Below, piece by piece: positions 1 through 5,864 of a DNA stretch of 9,606 bases. The notes beneath the pieces were generated by a model that had not been told where the DNA came from, did not search any database, and saw nothing but the letters and a program-made list of their open reading frames with translations. The DNA comes from Actinomycetota bacterium (lineage in GTDB: Bacteria > Actinomycetota > Actinomycetes > S36-B12): positions 1-9,606 of the forward strand of contig WLND01000031.1 in NCBI GenBank assembly GCA_009726075.1, in the 5' to 3' direction. Within the stretch, counting starts at the first letter, position 1. Each line of letters begins with the position of its first letter. A program made the position numbers and the translations under genes.

Positions 1-763
1 CATCGTCGAGATCAAGGCGGGGGAGGGTGGCGAGGAATCCGCGCTCTTCGCGGCCGACCTGTTTCGCATGTACTCCCGGTATGCCGAGCGGCATGGCTGG
101 TCGACGCAGATCCTCGACGCGGTCGAATCGGATCTCGGCGGCTACAAGAACGTCGCCGTCTCGGTCAAGGCCAAGGGGGTCCAGGAGCCGGGGGAGTCCC
201 CGTACGCCCGCCTGAAGTTCGAGGGCGGCGTACACCGGGTTCAGCGGGTGCCGGTGACCGAGTCGCAGGGACGCATTCACACATCGGCGGCGGGAGTCCT
301 CATCCTGCCTGAGGCCGAGGATGTCGAGGTCGTCGTCGACTCGAATGACCTGCGGATCGATGTCTACCGATCATCGGGTCCGGGTGGCCAGAGCGTGAAC
401 ACGACCGACAGCGCGGTGCGCATCACGCACCTGCCCACAGGGGTCGTGGTGTCATGCCAGAACGAGAAGAGCCAGTTGCAGAACCGCGAGCAGGCCATGC
501 GAATCCTGCGAGCCAGACTCCTCGCGCTCGCGGAGGAGCAGGCAGCGCAGGAGGCGTCCGACGTCCGGCGCTCGCAGGTGCGCACGATGGATCGCAGCGA
601 GCGGATCCGCACCTACAACTTCCCCGAGAACCGCCTTGCCGACCACCGGGTCGGGTTCAAGTCGCACAATCTCGACCAGATTCTCGACGGTGACCTCGAT
701 CCGGTGATCGATGCCTGTGTCCTTGCCGACAACACCGCGCGCCTTGCTGAATCGAGTGTCTGA
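1..763 (+). CDS. prfA: Peptide chain release factor 1 (5' end missing)
   Basis: Class I release factor that recognises UAA and UAG in the ribosomal A site and triggers peptide release. The first complete codon is at base 2, and 253 residues are visible. The anticodon-like tripeptide PVT (bases 251-259) marks it as RF1; RF2 would carry SPF here. The catalytic GGQ motif is at bases 383-391, followed by the family sequence SVNTTDSAVRITHLPTG. From the GGQ glutamine to the C-terminus there are 123 residues, close to the family norm, so roughly 105 N-terminal residues (most of domain 1) lie upstream of the window. The RTYNFPENRLADHRVGF segment near the C-terminus is also typical. The stop codon (761-763) directly touches the ATG of prmC, whose product modifies this protein, so the two are very probably cotranscribed and translationally coupled. 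Confidence 0.97.
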   Translation, partial: IVEIKAGEGGEESALFAADLFRMYSRYAERHGWSTQILDAVESDLGGYKNVAVSVKAKGVQEPGESPYARLKFEGGVHRVQRVPVTESQGRIHTSAAGVLILPEAEDVEVVVDSNDLRIDVYRSSGPGGQSVNTTDSAVRITHLPTGVVVSCQNEKSQLQNREQAMRILRARLLALAEEQAAQEASDVRRSQVRTMDRSERIRTYNFPENRLADHRVGFKSHNLDQILDGDLDPVIDACVLADNTARLAESSV

Positions 764-1750
764 ATGAGCTGGGATATCGACCGCACCATCGGCGGACGTG
801 CGACCGTTCGCGACGTCCTGTTCGATGCCGAGCATCGGCTGACGGCGGTCGGGGTTCCGTCGCCGAATGTCGATGCAGCAGAGATCGTTGCATTCGCAAT
901 GGGCACGACCCGAAATCGACTGTTCCTGCAAGACCCTGTTGATGCCGAGCACCGGGTGCGCATTGAGAAGATGCTGACCAAGCGGCTGTCCCGGGTTCCC
1001 CTGCAGCACCTGATCGGAACTGTTGGCTTCCGTCGCATCGAGTTGGCCGTCGGGCCCGGGGTGTTCATCCCGAGGCCCGAGACCGAGCTCGTCGCAGAGG
1101 CTGCGCTGCGAGAACTCAACCTCCAGACCGAGGATGAGCGACTCGGAGTCGACCTGTGCACGGGCAGTGGTGCGATCGCTATCTCGATGGCGATCGAGGC
1201 CCCGGGCTCGACCGTCTACGCAGTCGAGCTGAGCGACGAGGCCCTGACCTGGACCGGCATGAACGTAACCTCGCACGCGGAGCGCATCGCTGGGGCCGGC
1301 TCGCGGGTCGAGATCCTCAAGGACGATGCGACCCAGGTTGGCGATCCGGGGCACGAGCTCTCCAGTCTCGTGGGTCGGGCCGCTGTCGTTGTGTCGAATC
1401 CGCCCTATGTGCCGCTCGACATGATTCCCCGTGAGCCAGAGGTTCGCGATCACGAGCCGAAGCTGGCACTCTACGGCGGCGATGACGGCCTCGATGTGGT
1501 GCGGGGAATCCTTCGCACCGCTGCGATCCTGCTCAAGCCCGGGGGACTTCTCGTCATCGAGCACTCCGACATGCAGGGCAACGAGGCGGGCCTGCGCGGT
1601 GTGCCGGGCGTGACCCGCGCCATGGTCGCCGACTACGAGGTGGCGAGCATGGCAAACGTCCCGTCGGGGCAGCGGCTGTGGACCAGCATCAACGACCGCA
1701 TCGACCTGACCGGCCGGCCGCGGTTCATGCTGGCGCGCCGAATCGCCTGA
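764..1750 (+). CDS. prmC: Release factor glutamine methyltransferase PrmC (HemK)
   Basis: SAM-dependent N5-glutamine methyltransferase that methylates the glutamine of the GGQ motif in release factors. The 328-residue protein has an N-terminal helical substrate-binding domain (about 1-95, with PLQHLIG at 79-85 and FIPRPETE at 101-108), a Rossmann-type SAM site (VDLCTGSGAIAIS, 129-141) and the diagnostic catalytic NPPY motif at 212-215. The C-terminal RLWTSINDRIDLTGRPRF segment is also typical of the family. It is longer than the roughly 280-residue E. coli protein, with an extended N-terminus and loops. The ATG start follows the prfA stop as TGAATG. No convincing Shine-Dalgarno sequence is visible, which suggests reinitiation after prfA. 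Its placement beside its substrate gene is a widely conserved arrangement. Identification is firm; the exact start is less certain. Confidence 0.96.
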   Translation: MSWDIDRTIGGRATVRDVLFDAEHRLTAVGVPSPNVDAAEIVAFAMGTTRNRLFLQDPVDAEHRVRIEKMLTKRLSRVPLQHLIGTVGFRRIELAVGPGVFIPRPETELVAEAALRELNLQTEDERLGVDLCTGSGAIAISMAIEAPGSTVYAVELSDEALTWTGMNVTSHAERIAGAGSRVEILKDDATQVGDPGHELSSLVGRAAVVVSNPPYVPLDMIPREPEVRDHEPKLALYGGDDGLDVVRGILRTAAILLKPGGLLVIEHSDMQGNEAGLRGVPGVTRAMVADYEVASMANVPSGQRLWTSINDRIDLTGRPRFMLARRIA

Positions 1751-1752
1751 TC

Positions 1753-2409
1753 ATGGTTCCTCTCGACTGCGCGGACCGTGCGGGGCGCGCCCGGTCGATC
1801 AGCACGGCAGCCTCGGCGGCCCGGCGTGGCGACATCGTCCTCGTCCCCACTGAGTCGTCCTACGCATTGGCGACCGACGCCTTCTCCGTGCGGGGCGTCC
1901 GCTCAATTCGCTGGGCCAAGGGGCAGCCGAGCAGCGTGCCACTTCCAGTGATGGTCCCGTCGGTCATGACCGTCGGCGGAATCGCCGTCGGCATTCCCGA
2001 CCAGGCGCGCGATCTCATGACGGCGTTCTGGCCGGGCGGGCTCACCCTGCTCCTGGCGCCGCAGCCGACCCTTGCCTGGGACCTCCCCCCCAACGCCCCC
2101 ATTGCGGTTCGGATGCCGCTCCACCCCGTCCTGCTCGAACTGCTCGATGCCACCGGGCCGCTCGTGGTGACCGGTGCGAACGCAGCCGGGATGTCGCCCC
2201 CGCTCACGGTCGACGAGGCGGTCGGGCAGCTCGGCGAGGCCTGGACCGTGGCCCTCGATGCAGGCCCCCTGGGCGACCATCCCGTCAGTACGGTCGTCGA
2301 CGCATCCGCCGGTGCGTCCAGCCCGCTTGTCGTGCGGCGAATCGGAGCTGTGAGCCTCGAGGATCTTCGCGCGATTTGCCCGCACATGCAGGACGACGAC
2401 ATCCGATGA
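1753..2409 (+). CDS. tsaC: Threonylcarbamoyl-AMP synthase, TsaC/Sua5/YrdC family, with altered KxR motif
   Basis: Family role: makes threonylcarbamoyl-AMP from threonine, bicarbonate and ATP for t6A37 in ANN-decoding tRNAs. The 218-residue protein is a single YrdC domain without the extra C-terminal Sua5 domain. Recognisable parts are DCADRAGRA at 5-13 (a start typical of actinobacterial members), GDIVLVPTESSYALATDAF at 26-44, FWPGGLTLLL at 92-101, VRMPLHP at 119-125 and the S/TxN-type TGAN at 140-143. The usual KxR motif reads KGQ at 56-58, and the usual PT(D/E)TVYG reads PTESSYA, so nucleotide or threonine binding may differ. The ATG at 1753 is chosen because it follows the prmC stop by 2 bases and matches the expected family N-terminus; an upstream in-frame ATG at 1678 would add 25 basic, unrelated residues inside prmC. 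A YciO-like paralogue of different function is an alternative. Confidence 0.85.
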   Translation: MVPLDCADRAGRARSISTAASAARRGDIVLVPTESSYALATDAFSVRGVRSIRWAKGQPSSVPLPVMVPSVMTVGGIAVGIPDQARDLMTAFWPGGLTLLLAPQPTLAWDLPPNAPIAVRMPLHPVLLELLDATGPLVVTGANAAGMSPPLTVDEAVGQLGEAWTVALDAGPLGDHPVSTVVDASAGASSPLVVRRIGAVSLEDLRAICPHMQDDDIR

Positions 2410-2503
2410 TTCAGTGCAGCCGCGCGTAGAGTGAGCACTCAGCGCGGGGCAGCGCCGCCACCACGGGCACAACAGAGCCTGCTGCGACAAACCGAGGAGA
2501 CAC
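2410..2503 (+). promoter_or_regulatory. Gap before glyA with weak promoter-like hexamer, dyad and RBS
   Basis: This is the only real gap in the first half of the window. TAGAGT at 2427-2432 fits an actinobacterial -10 consensus (TAnnnT), but no good -35 lies at the right distance. A near-palindrome, GAGTG-AG-CACTC (2429-2440), overlaps it and could be an operator, although five-base arms are easily met by chance. The glyA ribosome binding site GAGGAG (2494-2499) is clear, with a short 4-base spacer. No terminator with a T-run is seen after the TsaC gene, so readthrough from upstream into glyA is also possible. Confidence 0.25.
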
Positions 2504-3772
2504 ATGACTGCGACACCGTTCTGGGGACCCGACTTCGATGCCCTGGCGGCTGAGGATCCCGAGATCTCCGGCGTCATCCTCGCCGAGCTCGAGCGGCTCC
2601 GCAGCGGGCTTCAGCTCATTGCGAGCGAGAACTTCACGTCCCCGGCCGTGCTGGCGGCCCTTGGGTCGACCCTGAGCAACAAGTATGCCGAGGGCTACCC
2701 GGGGCGCCGCTATTACGGAGGCTGCGCCGACGTCGATGTCGCCGAGACCATCGGCATCGAGCGCGCAAAGGCCCTGTTCGGGGCGGATCACGCGAACCTT
2801 CAGCCGCACAGCGGGGCGAGCGCGAACCTTGCCGCCTACGGTGCGTTCGTCATGCCCGGCGACACCGTCCTTGCGATGAGCCTGTCGCACGGAGGCCACC
2901 TCACTCACGGCTCGAAGGTGAACTTCTCGGGCAAGTGGTTCAACATCGTCTCGTACGGGGTGCGCCAGGACACTGAGCTCATCGACTACGACGAGGTGCG
3001 GGCGCTCGCGGTCGAGCACAAGCCGAAGATGATCATCTGCGGTGCCACCGCATACCCGCGGCTCATCGACTTCGCCGCGTTCAGGTCGATCGCCGATGAG
3101 GTCGGAGCGATTCTCATGGTCGATGCCGCCCACTTCATCGGCCTCGTCGCGGGCAAGGCAATCCCGAGTCCGGTGCCCTTCGCCGATGTCGTCACCTTCA
3201 CCACCCACAAGGTGCTCAGGGGCCCGCGCGGCGGCATGATCCTGTGCAAGGCCGAGCACGCCGCGAAGATCGACAAGGCCGTGTTCCCGATGATGCAGGG
3301 CGGCCCCCTCATGCACGCTGTCGCGGCGAAGGCCGTCGCGCTCAAGGAGGCTGCGTCGCCGGAGTACCAGGCATACGCCAAGCAGGTCATCCTCAATGCG
3401 CAGGCCCTTGCAGCCGGCCTCGCGGCAGAGGGCATGCGCCCGGTCAGCGGCGGAACCGATACCCACCTAGCGCTCATCGACCTGCAGAGCGTCGGGGTCA
3501 CCGGTGCGGATGCCGAGGTGCGCTGCGATGCTGCCCGCATCACGTTGAACAAGAACTCCATTCCGTACGACCCGCAGCCACCGTCCATCGGATCAGGCAT
3601 CCGGGTCGGAACCCCCGCGACCACCACGCAGGGCATGAAGGAGGCTGAGATGACCCAGATGGCGTCGCTCATCGCCCGTGCCGTCCGTGATGCCGACGGC
3701 ACCGACATCGTGGAGGTCACCGCTGGCGTGACGGAGCTCGTCACCCGATTCCCGGCCTACCCTCGAGGCTGA
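2504..3772 (+). CDS. glyA: Serine hydroxymethyltransferase
   Basis: PLP enzyme that interconverts serine and glycine with tetrahydrofolate, feeding one-carbon units to purine, thymidylate and methionine synthesis in the cytosol. The 422 residues match the usual bacterial length. Visible motifs are LIASENFTSPAV (38-49), NKYAEGYPGRRYYGG (59-73), PHSGASAN (101-108), SHGGHLTHG (128-136), VDAAH (206-210, with the PLP-contacting Asp207 and His210), TTHKVLRGPRGG (233-244, Schiff-base Lys236), QGGPLMH (265-271) and the substrate-carboxylate arginine in SGIRVGTPA (Arg367). Small departures from the common sequence include AAHFIG for MAHFAG and FPMMQGG for FPGxQGG; none removes a known catalytic residue. 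The ATG is preceded by GAGGAG. The stop is 7 bases before rfe, so glyA and rfe are likely one transcript. Confidence in the function is high. Confidence 0.96.
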   Translation: MTATPFWGPDFDALAAEDPEISGVILAELERLRSGLQLIASENFTSPAVLAALGSTLSNKYAEGYPGRRYYGGCADVDVAETIGIERAKALFGADHANLQPHSGASANLAAYGAFVMPGDTVLAMSLSHGGHLTHGSKVNFSGKWFNIVSYGVRQDTELIDYDEVRALAVEHKPKMIICGATAYPRLIDFAAFRSIADEVGAILMVDAAHFIGLVAGKAIPSPVPFADVVTFTTHKVLRGPRGGMILCKAEHAAKIDKAVFPMMQGGPLMHAVAAKAVALKEAASPEYQAYAKQVILNAQALAAGLAAEGMRPVSGGTDTHLALIDLQSVGVTGADAEVRCDAARITLNKNSIPYDPQPPSIGSGIRVGTPATTTQGMKEAEMTQMASLIARAVRDADGTDIVEVTAGVTELVTRFPAYPRG

Positions 3773-3779
3773 CTCCGTC

Positions 3780-4901
3780 GTGCGCGAATACATCCTGTGC
3801 CTGCTGGCCGCCGCGGCGGTCACCTACCTGACGACCCCGCTGGTCGAACGGTGGGCGCTGAAGTTCGGCGTCATGGCACGGGTTCGCGATCGCGATGTGC
3901 ACGACGAGCCGACGCCCAGGCTCGGCGGGCTCGCAATGTTCTTCGGACTGCTGGCGGGGCTGCTGCTTGCGAGCAAGCTGCCCATGATGCGCTCGGTGTT
4001 CGAGGCCGGCAACGCGCCCATAGCCCTCCTTTCCGGGGTTGTGGTGATCCTTATTCTCGGTATCGTCGACGACAAGTGGGGCCTGGACGCTCCAGTCAAG
4101 CTTGCCGGGCAGGTGCTGGCAGCGGGTGTCATGGCATTCCAGGGCATTGCCGTGATCTGGCTTCCCTTCGGCGGAACCTTCGTCCTCGACCCGATCACGA
4201 GCGTGCTGTTCACCGTCCTCATCGTCCTGGTGAGCATCAACGCGATCAACTTCGTCGACGGGCTCGATGGTCTGGCCGCGGGTATCGTCGCGGTCGCGGC
4301 GGGTGCCTTCTTCGCCTACTCCTACCTCCTTTCGGTCGAGCTCGGCATCGAGCGGGCAACGCTCGCGACCCTCGTGTCAGTGCTCTTGGTCGGCATGTGC
4401 CTCGGCTTCCTGCCGCACAACACATTTCGAGCCCGCATCTTCATGGGCGACACTGGTTCGATGATGCTGGGCCTGCTCCTCGCGGCCGGGACGATCACCC
4501 TCATCGGACAGGTCGACCCGAGTGCCATCGCTGGCCCGACCCTGCTGCCGACCCTCCTGCCGATCATGCTGCCCGTCGCCGTGATGGCCGTGCCGCTCGT
4601 CGACCTCCTCCTCGCGGTCATCAGGCGCACCCGCGCGGGGCGCAACCCGTTCGCCCCCGACAAGCAGCACATGCACCATCGGCTCCTGGAGATGGGGCAC
4701 TCGCAATCGAGGGCGGTACTCCTCATGTACGCCTGGACGGGGCTCATCAGCTTCGCCGCCGTTGCCGTGGCGTTCGTGCCCATTGGCTACGCCCTGCTTG
4801 GCTTCGCAATCGGCCTCGCTGCACTGCTCGTCGCGGTCAAGCGTCCGGCAACGAAGCCGCTGGCGACGGTCAAGCAACTGAGAACCGGTACCGGACACTA
4901 G
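3780..4901 (+). CDS. rfe: Polyprenyl-phosphate GlcNAc-1-phosphate transferase (WecA/Rfe/TagO family)
   Basis: Integral membrane transferase that moves an N-acetylhexosamine-1-phosphate from its UDP form onto a polyprenyl phosphate, the first lipid-linked step of cell-wall polymers such as arabinogalactan or teichoic-type glycans. The 373 residues are strongly hydrophobic, with about ten predicted membrane segments. Family motifs are all present: DEPTPRLGG (42-50), the Asp pair in GIVDDKWG (97-98), NFVDGLDGLAAG (157-168), FMGDTGSMMLG (221-231, with Asp224) and the HMHHRLL loop (297-303). These separate it from MraY, which has a different context and length. The start is GTG at 3780; its likely ribosome binding site, GAGG (3765-3768), lies inside the end of glyA, so translation is probably coupled. 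The position just before the atp operon matches the actinobacterial order (rfe before the atp genes in M. tuberculosis). The exact sugar and lipid cannot be told from sequence. Confidence 0.93.
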   Translation: MREYILCLLAAAAVTYLTTPLVERWALKFGVMARVRDRDVHDEPTPRLGGLAMFFGLLAGLLLASKLPMMRSVFEAGNAPIALLSGVVVILILGIVDDKWGLDAPVKLAGQVLAAGVMAFQGIAVIWLPFGGTFVLDPITSVLFTVLIVLVSINAINFVDGLDGLAAGIVAVAAGAFFAYSYLLSVELGIERATLATLVSVLLVGMCLGFLPHNTFRARIFMGDTGSMMLGLLLAAGTITLIGQVDPSAIAGPTLLPTLLPIMLPVAVMAVPLVDLLLAVIRRTRAGRNPFAPDKQHMHHRLLEMGHSQSRAVLLMYAWTGLISFAAVAVAFVPIGYALLGFAIGLAALLVAVKRPATKPLATVKQLRTGTGH

Positions 4902-4933
4902 ATCTCCCTGCTCTGCACCTGATTTAGGGCCCC

Positions 4934-4952
4934 CGCGGCCGCTCGTGCCGCG
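4934..4952 (+). other. GC-only inverted repeat in the rfe-atpI gap
   Basis: The six-base arms CGCGGC (4934-4939) and GCCGCG (4947-4952) are perfectly complementary around a 7-base loop, starting 32 bases after the rfe stop. There is no T-run after it, so it is not a classical intrinsic terminator; it could pause polymerase or protect a 3' end. Confidence 0.35.
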
Positions 4953-4967
4953 CTGGTGACCTATCAC

Positions 4968-4990
4968 ACCCCCTGCTGAGTTGGGGGTTT
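4968..4990 (+). terminator. Possible weak terminator after rfe
   Basis: ACCCCC (4968-4973) pairs with GGGGGT (4983-4988) across a 9-base loop, and the stem runs into TTTG (4988-4991). The geometry is that of a short stem with a very short T-tract, so termination would be partial at best. It lies directly upstream of the candidate atpI promoter. It could equally be a regulatory dyad for that promoter. Confidence 0.35.
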
Positions 4991-5004
4991 GACTGTGGCT
5001 GCGC

Positions 5005-5017
5005 TACCTTCAACGCG
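5005..5017 (+). promoter_or_regulatory. Candidate promoter of the atp operon, leaderless type
   Basis: TACCTT (5005-5010) fits the actinobacterial -10 pattern TAnnnT. The GTG start of the AtpI-like gene begins 7 bases after its last base, where transcription would normally start, and no Shine-Dalgarno sequence precedes that GTG. Together this suggests a leaderless mRNA. A TTGACT at 4989-4994 resembles a -35 box but is only 10 bases from the -10, so it does not support the call; the properly spaced position reads TGGGGG. Confidence 0.45.
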
Positions 5018-5442
5018 TGCCGATACCCGATTCGACCGCTGCGTCCATTGACGCCCTTGTCCTTCGGCGAGCCGGCCTTGCAACGGTTGCCCTCGGCATT
5101 GTTGCCGTGGTGGTCGGATGGGTGGCCGCAGGCGTCGGGGGGGCGGTCGGTGCAGCCATTGGCGCCGCAATCGTCGTGGTCTTCTTCACGATCGGACAGC
5201 TGATCCTCGGCTCGGTGTTGCGCAACAACCCGCAGATGGCCATGACCGTCGCCATGATGACCTACCTGGTGAAGCTGGGCGTCCTGTTCGTGTTCATCAT
5301 CGTCTTCGCCGATACGACCCTGTTCGACACAAAAGTGTTCGCGGCAACGGTCGTTGTGTGCACGATCGCGTGGACGACCGCCGAGGTCTGGGTCTTCAGC
5401 CGCACGAAGGTTCTCTACATCGAGCCCAAGGATTACCCGTGA
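5017..5442 (+). CDS. atpI: AtpI-like membrane protein, first gene of the atp operon
   Basis: Small integral membrane protein of 141 residues. Four hydrophobic segments are visible at about 18-38, 44-66, 76-97 and 107-127, with a lysine inside the third (Lys86 in MMTYLVKLGVL) and a short charged C-terminal tail. It occupies the position of the ATP synthase protein I-like genes that precede atpB in actinobacteria (Rv1303-like). Proteins of the AtpI group are not part of the finished enzyme; proposed roles are help in assembling the c-ring and Mg2+ supply. The gene starts with GTG and has no upstream Shine-Dalgarno sequence, in line with a leaderless transcript. The last codons carry the ribosome binding site for the next gene and overlap it by four bases. 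The family call rests on topology, size and context more than on a distinctive motif. Confidence 0.75.
   Translation: MPIPDSTAASIDALVLRRAGLATVALGIVAVVVGWVAAGVGGAVGAAIGAAIVVVFFTIGQLILGSVLRNNPQMAMTVAMMTYLVKLGVLFVFIIVFADTTLFDTKVFAATVVVCTIAWTTAEVWVFSRTKVLYIEPKDYP
5428..5432 (+). promoter_or_regulatory. Ribosome binding site that fixes the AtpZ-like GTG start
   Basis: AAGGA lies inside the end of atpI, 6 bases before the GTG at 5439. This favours the GTG over the later in-frame ATG at 5529, which has only a too-close CGGGG in front of it. Confidence 0.6.
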
Positions 5443-5762
5443 CCGCCCCCGCACCCCAGACCTCGTCGTTCGGGTGGTACCGTTCGGGCGCTGGAACAGG
5501 GTCGGTCCCGGTTGCACCATCTCGGGGCATGGCTGATTCTGCGTGGTCTATCACTAGTCGGATTATCTCGGGGCTCCTGCTCTACACGGGCCTCGGCTGG
5601 CTGATCTCACGTTGGGTCGGGCATCAGTCGCTGCTCATGGCGGTCGGTGCGCTCGTCGGTCTCGCACTCGCATACGTTCTCGTGTTCAGGGGCCTTGCCC
5701 GTGACGCGCGTGCGGAGCAGGGCACCGCCGAGTCGAGGTTGGGTCCCGCGGGCGAAGCCTGA
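5439..5762 (+). CDS. atpZ: AtpZ/AtpI-family small membrane protein (putative F0 accessory protein)
   Basis: Protein of 107 residues with two membrane helices at about 39-56 and 64-83. The segment around SRIISGLLLYTGLGWLISRW (40-59), then a short turn and a Gly/Ala-rich second helix, resembles the AtpZ (ATPase gene 1) family, whose members carry a GxLLGxGxGWxLDxxxG-like hairpin. Known AtpZ proteins, studied in Bacillus with AtpI, were linked to Mg2+ transport and ATP synthase function. The first 30 residues are polar and low in complexity, and the C-terminal 24 are charged. The start is GTG, overlapping the atpI stop as GTGA, with a good ribosome binding site 6 bases upstream. Starting at ATG 5529 would give a 77-residue protein that still holds both helices. 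The gene name is a family inference. Confidence 0.65.
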   Translation: MTAPAPQTSSFGWYRSGAGTGSVPVAPSRGMADSAWSITSRIISGLLLYTGLGWLISRWVGHQSLLMAVGALVGLALAYVLVFRGLARDARAEQGTAESRLGPAGEA

Positions 5763-5828
5763 TGCGGACATCGATCCACAGCACCAGGGTTCAGATGTGC
5801 ACGAAGTTCGAAGCAGTGTCAAGGTGTC

Positions 5829-5864
5829 ATGAAACGGTTCTGGGAGGACCTCGTTGTCGGCTGA
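5829..5864 (+). other. 11-codon ORF overlapping the atpB start
   Basis: ATG at 5829 opens an ORF for MKRFWEDLVVG that ends at TGA 5862-5864, 11 bases inside atpB and in another frame. An AAGG (5821-5824) precedes its ATG by 4 bases. The atpB ribosome binding site lies inside it. It could tune atpB initiation by coupling or competition, or be chance. The remainder of the 91-base gap upstream (5763-5828) shows only short repeats such as GTGTC-AAG-GTGTC and no clear promoter. Confidence 0.25.
5842..5848 (+). promoter_or_regulatory. Strong ribosome binding site that supports the atpB TTG start
   Basis: GGGAGGA is a near-perfect Shine-Dalgarno sequence, 5 bases before the TTG at 5854. The next in-frame candidate, GTG at 5869, would be 20 bases away. 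A short hairpin, GGTTC (5836-5840) with GGACC (5846-5850), includes one G-T pair and could partly mask it. Confidence 0.7.

Noticed and set aside
452..1564. 370-codon open frame on the minus strand across prfA and prmC
   Set aside because: Fully antisense to two well-supported genes, with no recognisable motif or ribosome binding context; an effect of codon bias.
1678..1752. Upstream extension of the TsaC-like protein from ATG 1678
   Set aside because: It would lie within the prmC end and add 25 residues unlike the family; ATG 1753 gives the expected N-terminus.
2411..3466. 351-codon open frame on the minus strand opposite glyA
   Set aside because: Composition rich in Arg, Asp, Glu, His and Gly with no motif; shadow of the glyA codon pattern.
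3797..4927. 376-codon + strand frame overlapping rfe
   Set aside because: Arg/Gly/Pro-rich low-complexity product in the +1 frame of a clear membrane transferase gene.
4989..4994. TTGACT as the -35 box of the atp promoter
   Set aside because: Only 10 bases separate it from TACCTT; 16-18 are expected, and no other -10 fits it at the right spacing.
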